A stretch of 64,000 nt of DNA from Phallusia mammillata (lineage: Eukaryota > Chordata > Ascidiacea > Phlebobranchia > Ascidiidae): NCBI GenBank assembly GCA_003260075.1, contig QLIY01000158.1, positions 65,792 to 129,791 of the forward strand. The letters are read 5' to 3'. The translations under genes and the position numbers were made by a program. Positions 23,301 through 46,000 of this stretch are shown here, one piece after another (positions within the stretch are counted from its first letter, which is position 1; each line of letters starts with the position of its first letter). The notes beneath the pieces were generated by a model. It saw only the letters and a program-made list of their open reading frames with translations. It was not told the origin of the DNA and ran no database searches.

Positions 23301-26300
23301 AATGATTCGGTTGATTCGGTCGAATTTATTCGGCAAAACCGCCGAATATTCGGTTTCGGCCGAATCGAAATTTAGCCGATTCGGTACATCACTAGTTGTA
23401 ATACAAATATAACTCTGCCAATTTAAATGTCTAATTTAGTTTGTGGCCAAATATAACTCTGCCAATTAGTAACACAGTTTTTAATCTGAGGTGAAACTGC
23501 ATTTTGATTTCAGGTAGCAGTGTTTTGTATTATTTTGTATTTTTTTCATGTTACATTTGTCACTAGTTGGTGCAAAAAGGGACAAAACTTGTGTTGGAAC
23601 AAGTAACAACCACAATTGCTGCTGTTGCTGATACTGCTGAGGAACAATTTACTTCGATGTACGACAGATTTATGCCTTCGCTCAAGTACATCATGGAGGT
23701 AACTATGGGTCTATGTTCAAAAAGCATGTAAAATTGGGAAATGGATTAATTTGAACTTTCACATCTAGTAGATATATTTATATGGTTGTTACATTTGTTT
23801 GTTGTTTTATTTGACCCTGATAGTCCCAGTGATTATCTCATTAGATTTTTTGAAATTCTATTGGTGATGAACTGTCCAAAGGAATAGGCTTTGTGCAGTG
23901 ACCATATGCAACCAAGCAGATGTGAGATTACCTGAATTCATTAGTATATTGATATACCCCTTTTATACAAATAGTGTAATACTGACCTTTTCCAGTTTTT
24001 TTTCATTCTGTTTAATGCTGTTTTTTTGTTAAGAAAGAATAATGGAGTGGGATGGAATGGCCATGTTGCAAAACCCTATTTTCTAGTCATTATTTAGTTT
24101 TCTGTGAATTCTATATTTTTTTTCATTGATTCTTAAATTGTTTATCTAGAATGCTCATAGCGGGGAACTTCGAATGCTCAGAGGAAAAACAATTGAGTGC
24201 ATAAGTTTGATTGGTTTGGCTGTTGGCTCTGAAAAGTTCATGCCCGATGCACAGGTGAGATACTGTTTTTTCAAAATAAGATTTTTTTAAATCTTATGTT
24301 GGGCTACATTTGATTCTTTGACAAGCTGTGTGTAAATGTCAAATGCACAATCCTGAAAACATATATTGAAACCTAAATGTGTGTAAGTTGGTATATGTAG
24401 TTATTTTAATTCCAGTTTTGTAAAATTGCAAAATGTTTCCCAACACGACATTTTCATGATGGATAAAAACAGCAGTGAAATTGGCAACTTAATAAAATAT
24501 TTTTTCAGGCTATTATGGAGCAACTTCTAAAAACACAAGCTGACATTGAATCTTGGGAAGATGATGATCCACAAATTTCATACATGATAAGTGCCTGGGC
24601 AAGGTAAAGTTTTTCGTAAGTCTTTATCATGTTAACTCTTTTCGGTCCAAACTGCCATTGAAGGCAAATAAATAGTATTTGTCCCAAAACATTCCGGTTT
24701 GTTTCTAATCTAGAAATAAATATTCTCTAAGGTATAATAATTTATTACTTATGCAATTGATTCAAAAACAGAATGTGCAAACTGCTTGGCCAGAAATTTG
24801 TGTCATACTTGCCTGTGGTGATGGGACCATTAATGAAAGCAGCATCAATCAAACCTGAAGTCACTATGTTGGATTCACAAGATTTGGAAAGTATTGAAGA
24901 GGATGAGGGGTGGGAATTCATTAAACTTGGTGACCAAGTAAGTTGGATGTTCACTATTCAGACTTTTGGGGAAAATACTTAGTTTCAGTATTTACATTAT
25001 GAATGTAATATTTGTAAATGCTTAGAAATACTGTATTCATCTTCATTCAAAAATACTCAGTTACTTTAAAGTCTGAGTATAAGTCTCATCCTTGTTAAAC
25101 GAATGGCTGCAATTTACCGTTGAAATAAACTCTAAACAAAGAAATGCAAACCTGTTTTTGCAGCAAAGTTTTGGAATTAAAACAGCTGGTTTAGAGGAGA
25201 AATCCACTGCTTGTCAAATGTTGGTTTGTTATGCACGTGAGCTGAAAGAAGGATTTGTTGAATATGTTGAGGAGGTTGTCAAACTTATGGTTCCTCTCCT
25301 TAAGTTTTACTTTCATGATGATATCCTTTGAAATATTAATATAATTAAAGTTGTGTTTAAACTGTACAATTTGTAAACAGAGTAAAATATATTCTATTTT
25401 AATGCGTTTCTGGTCTACTTTTTTCTATGGCACTTAATGCCTCCTAATCATAGCACTTTAATAAATACTTTGTAAAATAAATACTGTTGGCAAGTAAGGT
25501 TTTATGCAGGTATGGCTTATCTAATATATATAGTAAACTTTCTTAACCCATCAATACGGGTGAGGTCATCAGCGGCAGAATCGATTCCTCTACTAATGGA
25601 ATGTGCACAACTTCGAGGACCAGAATATGTGGGACAAATCTGGGGTTTCATTTCACCACACATTCTTGCTGCAGTCAATGATGAACCTGATAAAGATGTT
25701 TTGTCAATCACAATGGAATCACTAGCAAGAGTAAGTAGAAAGGTTGTTGTTCTTGCAAAATAGCTTTGACTGAACAACTAAATACAGTAGGCCAAAATCT
25801 GGTGAAATTTACAAAAGCTTGCCAAACTTATTCTGTTGCCATTTTTAAGGTAATGCATGATTCTCAAAAATGTAGTAGTGTACTTTGTAGCACTTAAAGT
25901 GTATCTAACCAGTTTTGTGTTATGTTTTGCACAGTGCATTGAACTTCGTGGACAAGGTTGTTTTTCAATGGAACAGTATCAAGAATTGACAAAACTGTTG
26001 CACAAAATGCTGGAACAGCATTTTGAAAGAGCCAATGAGAGACTTGCAAAAAGACAGGATGAAGATTATGATGAACAGGTTAAGACTGTGCCATTGTAAA
26101 TGAAACAACACTCTTAGATTTTTTCTTTTTGCATTTTTGGATTTGCTGTGTTCACTTGGTAGTACTGATTTTTACATTAAGGTTGAGGAGGCTTTGCAAG
26201 ATGAAGACCAGGATGACTTCTACATTTTGTCAAAAATTGCTGATATTCTCCATGCCTTATTTGGTAGTCATGGCCCTGAAATATTTCCTCTTTTTGATTC

Positions 26301-28397
26301 CCTGCTGCCCCACTATGCCAAGCTGCTGGTAAAAGTTGTTTTATTACACCAGATAGCAAACTTGCATTCTTTGTCCTGAATGATGACTGCTTTTTAGGAA
26401 CCACAAAGGCCTTATGCTGACCGACAGTGGGCTCTCTGTGTTTTTGATGATGTCATTGAATATACTGGACAAGAGGCACTTAAATACCAAGAGATTTTCT
26501 TAAGGTAGTTGTAAACACACACATACTAAATGTTCATTGGAAAATAACTTTGTCCGGTTCAGGCCAATGCTGACATACATAGAGGATGCGTCAGGTGAAG
26601 TGAGACAAGCAGCATCATATGGAATTGGTGTGATGGCAAAATCAGCTGGTGAAACTTTTGCTGAAGCCATAAAAGGTACCAAATGATGCAGATATGAAAC
26701 TTTTATATGGGTCCCACTGCAATGGCAATGTTTGATTTTGCCTAAATGGTGCCTCCATTCAGTCCTAAAATTGGTGAAACTTTAAACAATGTCAAAATTA
26801 TATAAGATTTAGAGTTTTACATGATTCTGTATATTTGTTGGTGTGCTTGACCCAACAGTACCAGCCTTTGATTCTTAAAAAAATATAACTTATGTAAATT
26901 CAATTACTTACAACTGAAATAGAGTCTTAACAGTGTGTGCTGCAACAAACAGCAAAAATATAATGTTTATGTTGCCTTTAGTGTGCAAAGGCATCATTTA
27001 AGATATCATTACCCCATAATAGTTGCATGCTTTGACTTTTTAATAGATGTACAACATAGTTAGAGCTGTGTCTAATGCCGTTCATTTATGCAGTGCTACA
27101 CCCATGATTGTATGCAGCTCGCTCATTAGGGTTTGGACCACTCTTGTGCAACTTGTTCATTAATAGAATAGTTTGGTTTTCTAAATGACTATAGTGATTG
27201 AAATGGGTATAAGAATGCAACTGAAAATTTGTTTGGATTTTGTTTGGGAGTCTAATTGGCCAATTGGGGGATGGATGAGGAGGCATTAGGTATTTGCTGA
27301 TGGGATGAACATGTTTTTGTAGTCATGGTATGTCTTTGTTAAAGAAAATAAAACGGAATGAATGGCCAGTGTTAAACCAATTTATGAGCTGAAACCTTCT
27401 TATGCTATTACATGATTATTACAAGATTACCTTTTAATTTCATGCTGACGTTGCATTGTAATATTGTGCTTAGTTTTAAATGGTAAATTGACCAGATACT
27501 TTTGACCCGTTAAATACCGAAACATAACTTTTGTTATTAGTAATGCCTGTAAATTAATTCATTTAATACAATTGCTTGTGAAATTAAACTATGTATTGGA
27601 TTTAGATGCAATTCCAAGACTTCGGCGAACCATTGAAGGTCCCAGGGGTAGAGGTGTGCAGGGACAATTGGCTCACGATGACATTGCTCCTCTCGAAAAT
27701 TGCATTTCAGCTGTTGGAAAAATACTTCAACATCAGCCAAATCTTGTTGGTTCACAAGCTGAAGTGTCTGCACTTTTACAAACCTGGTTGTCATGGCTCC
27801 CTGTGACAGAGGATAAGGAGGAGGCTGTACATGTGTATGGATATGTATGTGATCTTATTGAAAAGTGAGTTGTATTATTGGAGAATGTGTTCTTAGCGTA
27901 ATATTTATTTTGTTTCTTATATGCCTTGTCTAAATTATGTGATTTGTTTTTGTTAGTAACAATCCAGTTTTGCTTGGGGAGAGCAACTGCAATCTGCCAG
28001 CAGTAATTTCCTTGCTTGCTGATGCTGTGTATGGAGAAGCTTTAATAGAGTCTAAAGATCTAACAGACAAAGTAATATCTATTTGCAAGCGAATTCAAGT
28101 AAGTCTTGCATATTTACCAGCAGCACATTTTTTATCACCAATGACTATACAGATGACTCAGTTTGCTGTAAACTCAAGTGACATTTTTCCATGGTGTACT
28201 GATTAAAGTTTTGAAATATCCACACAGCATCTGTATAATCAACATGGATTGTTTTAGAAACAGACTAGTAGCTCATAAACTTTCTTCATTACCTTTTTTA
28301 GGTTTCTGCCAATGATGTTTGGGTTAGCAGTTTGTCGATGCTACCTCAGCCTGTACATCTGGCTTTGAGCAATTTAATTTTTGATGTGGCTGCATGA
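14372..28397 (+). CDS. IPO5: Importin-5 (importin beta-3, RanBP5)
   Basis: Twenty-five exons: 14372-14446, 15718-15871, 15956-16075, 16674-16776, 16849-16945, 17028-17132, 21223-21345, 21517-21637, 21714-21920, 22286-22410, 22506-22649, 22725-22844, 23567-23698, 24150-24254, 24509-24603, 24772-24937, 25164-25320, 25558-25730, 25935-26078, 26182-26328, 26398-26504, 26563-26675, 27606-27864, 27957-28098, 28302-28397. The spliced frame is open for 1,109 residues, against about 1,097 in human. Landmarks shared with human IPO5 are [94 protein letters not shown] and [10 protein letters not shown]. The protein is a HEAT-repeat karyopherin that carries cargo such as ribosomal proteins and histones into the nucleus with Ran (family knowledge). 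The acidic loop in exon 9 ([16 protein letters not shown]) matches the Ran-release region. The intron at 25321-25557 is AT-AC. Intron 6 (17133-21222) is about 4.1 kb of repeats. Confidence 0.96.
14831..15313. mobile_element. Non-autonomous hAT-like element in IPO5 intron 1
   Basis: It begins TAGAGTTCC and ends GGTGAATCCTA, flanked by a perfect 8-bp duplication ATCTAAAC (14823-14830 and 15314-15321). Sub-terminal regions repeat CTCGAGAAA-type motifs in both orientations. A fragment of the same family, with end GGAACCCTA, occurs at 19406-19519. No open frame. Confidence 0.75.
17225..19301 (+). repeat. TATGGGTCCCC...TTCTAG family, nested or tandem copies in IPO5 intron 6
   Basis: There are two left ends, at 17225 and 17341 (both TATGGGTCCCC with the CCCCTTC/GAAGGGG hairpin). 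There are three right-end blocks, closing near 17765, 18300 and 19301 (GAAAGCCACCTTTCTAG). So at least two copies are interleaved. One N sits at 17689 at an abrupt junction between body sequence and a right-end block. The last right end is split by a hAT element at 18560-19269. Confidence 0.6.
18560..19269. mobile_element. hAT-like element splitting the interspersed repeat
   Basis: The left end is CATAGGCGTAGAGT and the right end ACTCTACGCCAGTG, inverted apart from two bases. The flanking 8-bp duplication AATGGAAG is perfect (18552-18559 and 19270-19277). Removing the element rejoins the conserved right end of the host repeat, which supports the boundaries. GC-rich GGGGGTGCG sequence lies near both ends. 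It is about 710 bp. The only open frame of note (18881-19135, 84 codons) is not transposase-like. Confidence 0.8.
19230..19840. repeat. About 143-bp block duplicated either side of an N gap
   Basis: 19230-19372 and 19699-19840 are near identical: the end of a hAT element, the right end of the interspersed repeat, then unique intron sequence ending CTCAAAAAACG. The first copy runs straight into the N gap 19373-19405. Unique sequence duplicated at a gap suggests unresolved haplotypes or a contig overlap rather than a biological repeat. Confidence 0.7.
19406..19519. mobile_element. Fragment of hAT-like element (right end)
   Basis: This matches the right portion of the 14831-15313 element: AAAATCGGCT, GAGACTCTTGAG, TCTCGAGAAACGAAAA, and the end AGGAACCCTA. 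The left part is lost in the adjacent N gap. Confidence 0.55.
20734..21208. mobile_element. Non-autonomous hAT-like element next to IPO5 exon 7
   Basis: The ends are CAGGGGTACCAAACT and AGTTTGGTGACCCCTG, flanked by a perfect 8-bp duplication CTTTATTA (20726-20733 and 21209-21216). The motif GCGGGCCG occurs near the left end and GGCCGGATG near the right. The element stops 14 bp before exon 7 begins at 21223. Only the right target copy plus TCACAG therefore separates it from coding sequence. Confidence 0.85.
22881..23394. mobile_element. Non-autonomous hAT-like element in IPO5 intron 12
   Basis: The ends are TAGAGATGTACCGAAT and ATTCGGTACATCACTA, inverted with one mismatch. The 8-bp target duplication GTTGTAAT is perfect (22873-22880 and 23395-23402). 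The sub-terminal regions are full of the palindromic motif TTCGGCCGAA in both orientations. It is 514 bp without a coding frame. Confidence 0.85.
25321..25557 (+). other. AT-AC (U12-type) intron in IPO5
   Basis: The intron starts ATATCCTTTG, a perfect match to the minor-spliceosome AT-AC donor ATATCCTTT. Near its 3' end it has TTTCTTAAC, one base from the U12 branch consensus TTCCTTAAC, and it ends ...CAATAC. The branch adenosine is about 11-12 bases from the acceptor, as expected. Splicing CAT-GAT-G to GG-GTG-AGG gives HDGVR, as in human IPO5. No GT donor near the exon end gives that frame. Confidence 0.9.
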
Positions 28398-29256
28398 TAC
28401 TGGTTTATGACAAGTATGAACACAAGTTTTTGTGTTATTTTTGATTTTGCGTGCCATCCTTCGGTGTTTTTGTGTTCAGTTTTGTTTCTTTCCTTCTAAA
28501 TTTACCTTTTTGGCGCAGCACAGGTATGCACAACTTGATGCCACTGCACATATGCATAAAATATTTGCAAGGGCAAGCAGGACATGATATGCATAAGGAG
28601 ATGGGATATTGTGAAATAATTTCCCTTTGCTTAGCAAAATGTAAATCTGTGCACACTAGTCACTGTTAGTGAAATCAGAGCCTGGTCTGCTGCCTGCAAT
28701 GGCAAAAAGGTTGTGCATCCCAGCTGTGCAACATGTTCTGACACATTTATATTGTATATGAGGTCGAAACCCTCGTATTTTGGAAGTAGAATGTGAATAG
28801 TTGTAATTTAATGACAAAAAGTGTACAGTGCATAGGATTCAATTTCTTTTCAGAAACTGAAACGTGTGGTTGTCGGCATGACTTTTTTGCTTCAAATGTT
28901 ACATGCTTTTTTTTCTTGCTGAAAGCATAACTGACGTCGGAAAACGTATACGATTTATTTTCTTCTGTATGTTTAACCGATTGATGGTTCATTGAAGTGT
29001 TTTACTTTTTAGGCAACAGTGCCATTTTTATCACTGTCTCTGCATATTTTTGCTCTTTACTGCCTTGAAACTGATTTTGCTGCTACATTTTTGGCACCTT
29101 TTTGCCACTTTTTGATAGCCAAGTTGCTGCAAAGTTTATTTTATTTATTACAGTGCTTAAAAACCCTTTCGTTTTTTTTCAGTCATCTTGAAATTGCAAA
29201 TGTTTGATCAAACCCGGAAAATTTTATAGAAAAGCTACTAAGAACTAACTATATTT

Positions 29257-29916
29257 TTGGGTTACGTAGTTTTTGTCCAGCAGCACATTTCTATAGTTGG
29301 CAGTATCATGTCCGACAAAGTGCTTGGAAAATTCCCCTTTTTGGAATTTCCATCACATTTTTTCGGCTTTTTGCCACCACACCGTTTATCAATAAAAATC
29401 GGAATTATCTTGAACCCTTTATTATTTATTACCAATCCTTGGTACCTGTGCGTTGAAGGCAGTATTTCTGTTTTACCAGCAACATTCAAAATATTTGGAA
29501 AAAATTTACGGACTGGAAACAATAATCACAGTTTCTCTAAACCTGGGAATAGCGACCTTTATCGTTCGAGTGATTACAGAAACGCATTTATAACAGAATG
29601 GGTGTGCGTAGTGTCAGTTGATAAAAATCTCTTATTTAGATCAACAACGATTCCGATGTGTGAAATTGCTCAGCGGGCCATATTTAGACGTTCTTCAAGT
29701 TTATCTAACTCTAAACGTTTTGTCCGAGATCCAAGTCTACAACTTTATTTTTTACCATCTTCAAGAGCTTACTTTTATTTCGTTATTCCAGGTCCCTTTT
29801 GCTATAAACGTTACGTGGCAGTTCGCGTTGTACGTCAAACAGCACACATACACACCTTTAATAACCTAAACGTGTTTTCATTCATAAAATCTGTACTGAT
29901 TGTGATGTGGCAATGA
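29257..29916 (+). CDS. Unrecognised open reading frame, 219 codons
   Basis: I do not recognise this protein. It is the longest uninterrupted frame in the window outside the known genes, in AT-rich DNA where stops should be frequent. The sequence is rich in Phe, Ser, Ile and Val, with a moderately hydrophobic stretch around residues 47-65 (IKIGIILNPLLFITNPW). It has no signal peptide, repeat or motif that I can name. It lies downstream of IPO5 on the same strand and could simply be IPO5 3' UTR or chance. A partly overlapping 86-codon frame runs on the other strand. No splice-site or promoter evidence supports it. Confidence 0.15.
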   Translation: MGYVVFVQQHISIVGSIMSDKVLGKFPFLEFPSHFFGFLPPHRLSIKIGIILNPLLFITNPWYLCVEGSISVLPATFKIFGKNLRTGNNNHSFSKPGNSDLYRSSDYRNAFITEWVCVVSVDKNLLFRSTTIPMCEIAQRAIFRRSSSLSNSKRFVRDPSLQLYFLPSSRAYFYFVIPGPFCYKRYVAVRVVRQTAHIHTFNNLNVFSFIKSVLIVMWQ

Positions 29917-30201
29917 ACACCTGTCCATTACCACGTTTATTTCTGTCCGTAAGTGTTCAATTATGTAGGGTTACAATTTAAATAAAACCTTGCAGTGAGT
30001 GTGAAATCAAAGTGTTGAACAGTACTGAGTTAAAAGAAAAAATCCTTGCAAATAGAAAAGAAGCGAAACAATCATATACAAGACACAATGCAAAACACTG
30101 AAAATATGCTGTGGCTAAATGCTGAAAAGCAGAAACGCGTAATCTTAGTTTGCATCATAAAAGAAAAATGTGTCGAAAGAAATCGGTATTTAAGCTGGAA
30201 G

Positions 30202-30202
<1 letters not shown>

Positions 30203-30258
<56 letters not shown>
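30203..30258. repeat. 56-base G homopolymer
   Basis: An uninterrupted run of 56 G, flanked by GCTGGAAGC and ACAAAAAAC. Overlapping poly-Gly and poly-Pro frames are artefacts of it. A 49-base G run occurs in the COL4A1-like gene at 60687-60735. Runs this long are unusual and may not be real genomic sequence. Confidence 0.8.
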
Positions 30259-30260
<2 letters not shown>

Positions 30261-30644
30261 AAAAAACTTCGAAAAAAGCAGAGAAAATGCAATTCAAACC
30301 CCTATTGTAACAAAACAGTACAACGCATTTAAAACGACCCCGTGGCCAAAACCGTGCTTCTAAGGACTGTGTAGGCATTGGGTAAAGGCACTCGCAACAA
30401 TTGCTTCAAAACGAAACGCAGACAAAAAACTTTTCACCACAATAAACTTTCCGGTCAAACAAGACAATATACAAGTAGATATATGCTGAATCATAGGTAT
30501 TGAGCAGAACAGAAACGTGGTGTCAACTAATTGCAATCCGCCATGAACACCACGCCTGTATTGGCTAATTGGCACGCTTGTAGGACGAGATAAATAACCG
30601 CGCAACTTCTGTGTTCGGAACGTCTGATGATGTTTAAAACTAGA

Positions 30645-43029
<12,385 letters not shown>

Positions 43030-46000
43030 GGTAAGTTGGTAACACTGCCTATATATCTGAACGAATATCATTATTTCACAACCGACTCATACTTGTAACA
43101 TATAAATTAACGTTATTACAGTTTGATAAACTCTGCATGACGATTTGAACATAAATATAAACCAATTTGTTTTGCAGCTTTACTACAGCAAACATGTTGT
43201 GCGATAACAAGCAAACTTGGGAGACAACACGCGGCATTGTAAAGGAACGAAATGAATTGTTGTTAATCGTGCATTATTTAACCATAGCGTGACGGTATAC
43301 CTTGACGTCACATAATTTGACGTGATTTAAACAAAGAATATTTGAAGACAACTGAAAGCATGATTAATTAGATCAAAAATCCGTTAATCGAAAGTTTTAA
43401 TAATCTAATGTTTGTTTGTCATTTAAAAAGCATAGTTAACGTGCCATTTACATAATAAGATAAAAAAATTAAATTTCTATTAAAGAAGAATATGGTAAAA
43501 TCAATGTTAAAGATTGCCCTGGAGCTGAAATAACATTGTCTGTTCTGTGTGACTAGAAAAAACAGGGACGTACAACAGATAAAACGCAAGTCGCGCAAAG
43601 TATATCTCTGCGCTATACTAGTCAATCTACCTTCAATATTATATTCAAAAGATCTCATTTTAAAGATATAATTATACTCACATGCAGTGCCAGGATATCG
43701 TGTTCTTCCGAGTCATGATCATCAAACACAACCACCCTGTTGGTAAATATACACACAGGCTCCTAAAACACTATGTATGCAACATTTTATTTCACTTATA
43801 AATATAACTCATGTCACAATATTAATTACAGTTGAATATATCATTGAACTTTTTATAGGTGACAAAATCCGACTTACTTTGGCCGCAACTAGACACCGCC
43901 GATCCGGCAAAGCTCGTCAATTTTTTCCGGCCTCCTATTCCGCAACCTTCGACCAGCGTTAAATAACTAATTGCGTTCAATGTTAACCTTATTCCTTTAA
44001 TCTAAACTTCAACATGTACCTGGGCCCGATTGTTAACTAGCAGGGCCCGTAAACTTCAATTTGCCCCTGCATAAAACACCAAAAAAATTAGCCAGAATCA
44101 CAGGCAAAAGACTCGAACAAGAGCTTGCTGCCTTGAAGCGCCAAACTCGTTCAGCGACCAACCATCGCTCTCCGCTCTCCTGAATCGGAAAAAGTTTGGC
44201 TGCTTTCTCTCTCCCGACCTACACGGCGCTGCTGTTTGTTTCTTTATCCAAGTGGACGCTCTCACCCGTGAACGCGTTCTTTGGTTGCTGATTCGCTGAC
44301 GATCACCGCGAGAGAGTCAACGCCTGGGGCTCGGTTACAGTTGCGTGTCGCCTCGCATTTCTGCTCCTTTCTTCTCCTGCAAGTTTCTGCATGCAAAATT
44401 AAATACCGACACCAGTGGATGACACAAACCAACCTATTAAAAGCCTGTCTTTTCAAAAACAGTAGTTGTGCATCTTAAACATGCCTTGTCAAAATAATGT
44501 ATGACTACATAAAAGTTTTAAGTCGTTAGATTTTTTTCAAAAAATACCTTTTTACTTCGTGTATTAGTCGAGAGAAATTTTGATTGGCGCGCTGTTTGCA
44601 TATTCTATATTTAGATCTTCCGAGTTATTGATAGCACGAAAGTACGCAAACATATTTCGGTGGAATTGTTTGCTGATCGTTACGTGCTATTTAAACGATT
44701 TTATCCTATGATCTCTTTGTATTTACCGCCACAAACTCTTTCACGTTTTATAGAACTCTTTGTTGAGGTGTTGAAGCGCTTCCTGATGTTCCCATTTCTA
44801 ATTGTCAAAAAATATTCTGACTCACTAGTCGCCGTAGGATGTAGCTAATAGCAATTTCCTAGGTAAATTACGGGATGTTTTTCATCGAAATTCGCTGCTT
44901 GAATAGGTCAGACAACGCCGTTTTATTGGTTGATTACATTGCGTGAGACCACCATAATGACCCTATCGGACCCTCAATCTAATGAATATTAGTTTGGTTT
45001 GCTTTTCGAAACAAGCAGTGTGACTTCTCGGTGGCCCCAGCGAAGCATCTCGAATGTTATTTCAAAGTGTCACACCCAACTGATAAATAGCGCGAGCAGT
45101 TGGAGAGTCTCATGCTTCCAGGTTATGGCAACAAAGACATCACGCTGCGATGAGCACCAACGAGAGGAAACCTAGAAAGGGCCCTTCGATTCGTTTTTCG
45201 CTTTCTTTCAATAGAAGATCAAAGTTGACCCCCAATAGATTGGCGAAGTAGTTTTAGACCAACGCTAGCTGATGGAAGTCCCGTACATCGACAAACGATT
45301 TGTGAAGGCAAATATTAAAAACACGCGATATCGAAAACTACAATTGGAGTACCTGGTAAAATCGTATCACAATCCGGTTTATTTTATTCCAGATTAAAGC
45401 CCACCGCTGTAACTTGATTCACCTTTAATAGTCATGATATAATTTTGTAGCCTCCATCATTTGGCCAGCGCCGGTTTTCCCTGCAAGCCGGACGGGATAC
45501 TACTTTGATGATGCCCATTATTCCATCTATTGAAAGTACGACGCTCGTAAGAAAGCAATTGGCGCTTTTCCTATTATTCCTTAGTTGAATGAATCGGAAA
45601 CCCTGTGATGTTCGGCGAATTTGTAACGCAACGAAAAGAGACGCTTACGTAGAACTGTGTCACGTGGTCAACAATTGACTCCCGCTCTGCAAATTTATTC
45701 CCAAACCCGCTTGAGCACACACGTAATATTGCAGCCCTATCGTGTGAATTTAACGTCGACCCTCGTTAACATCAGACCGAATGAAGGTCAATCGTTTTTG
45801 AAACCGGTTTTGCAATTGACCCAATTGATCACCTGGGTCTGTCATCACAAAACTCTGTTCACGCACGTTTCCCTTCCATCGCAAATCGATAACACAGTCA
45901 CAAGTTGTCTGACAGCGATTGTCGCGTGAAGTGGTTTGCATCACAACAATAAAACATCTTTTCCAACGAACGTGACAAATTGCTCAGAAGTAAGCGACCG

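Larger units (their letters stand above)
28398..30644. other. Convergent intergenic region between IPO5 and the COL4A2-like gene
   Basis: Both neighbours end here. It probably holds their 3' UTRs. It includes an unrecognised 219-codon open frame (29257-29916), an AATAAA near 29981 and a 56-base G homopolymer (30203-30258). Nothing else is supported. Confidence 0.5.

Noticed and set aside
30046-30363. Poly-glycine and poly-proline open frames across the G run (also at 60511-60946)
   Set aside because: They exist only because a G homopolymer cannot contain a stop.
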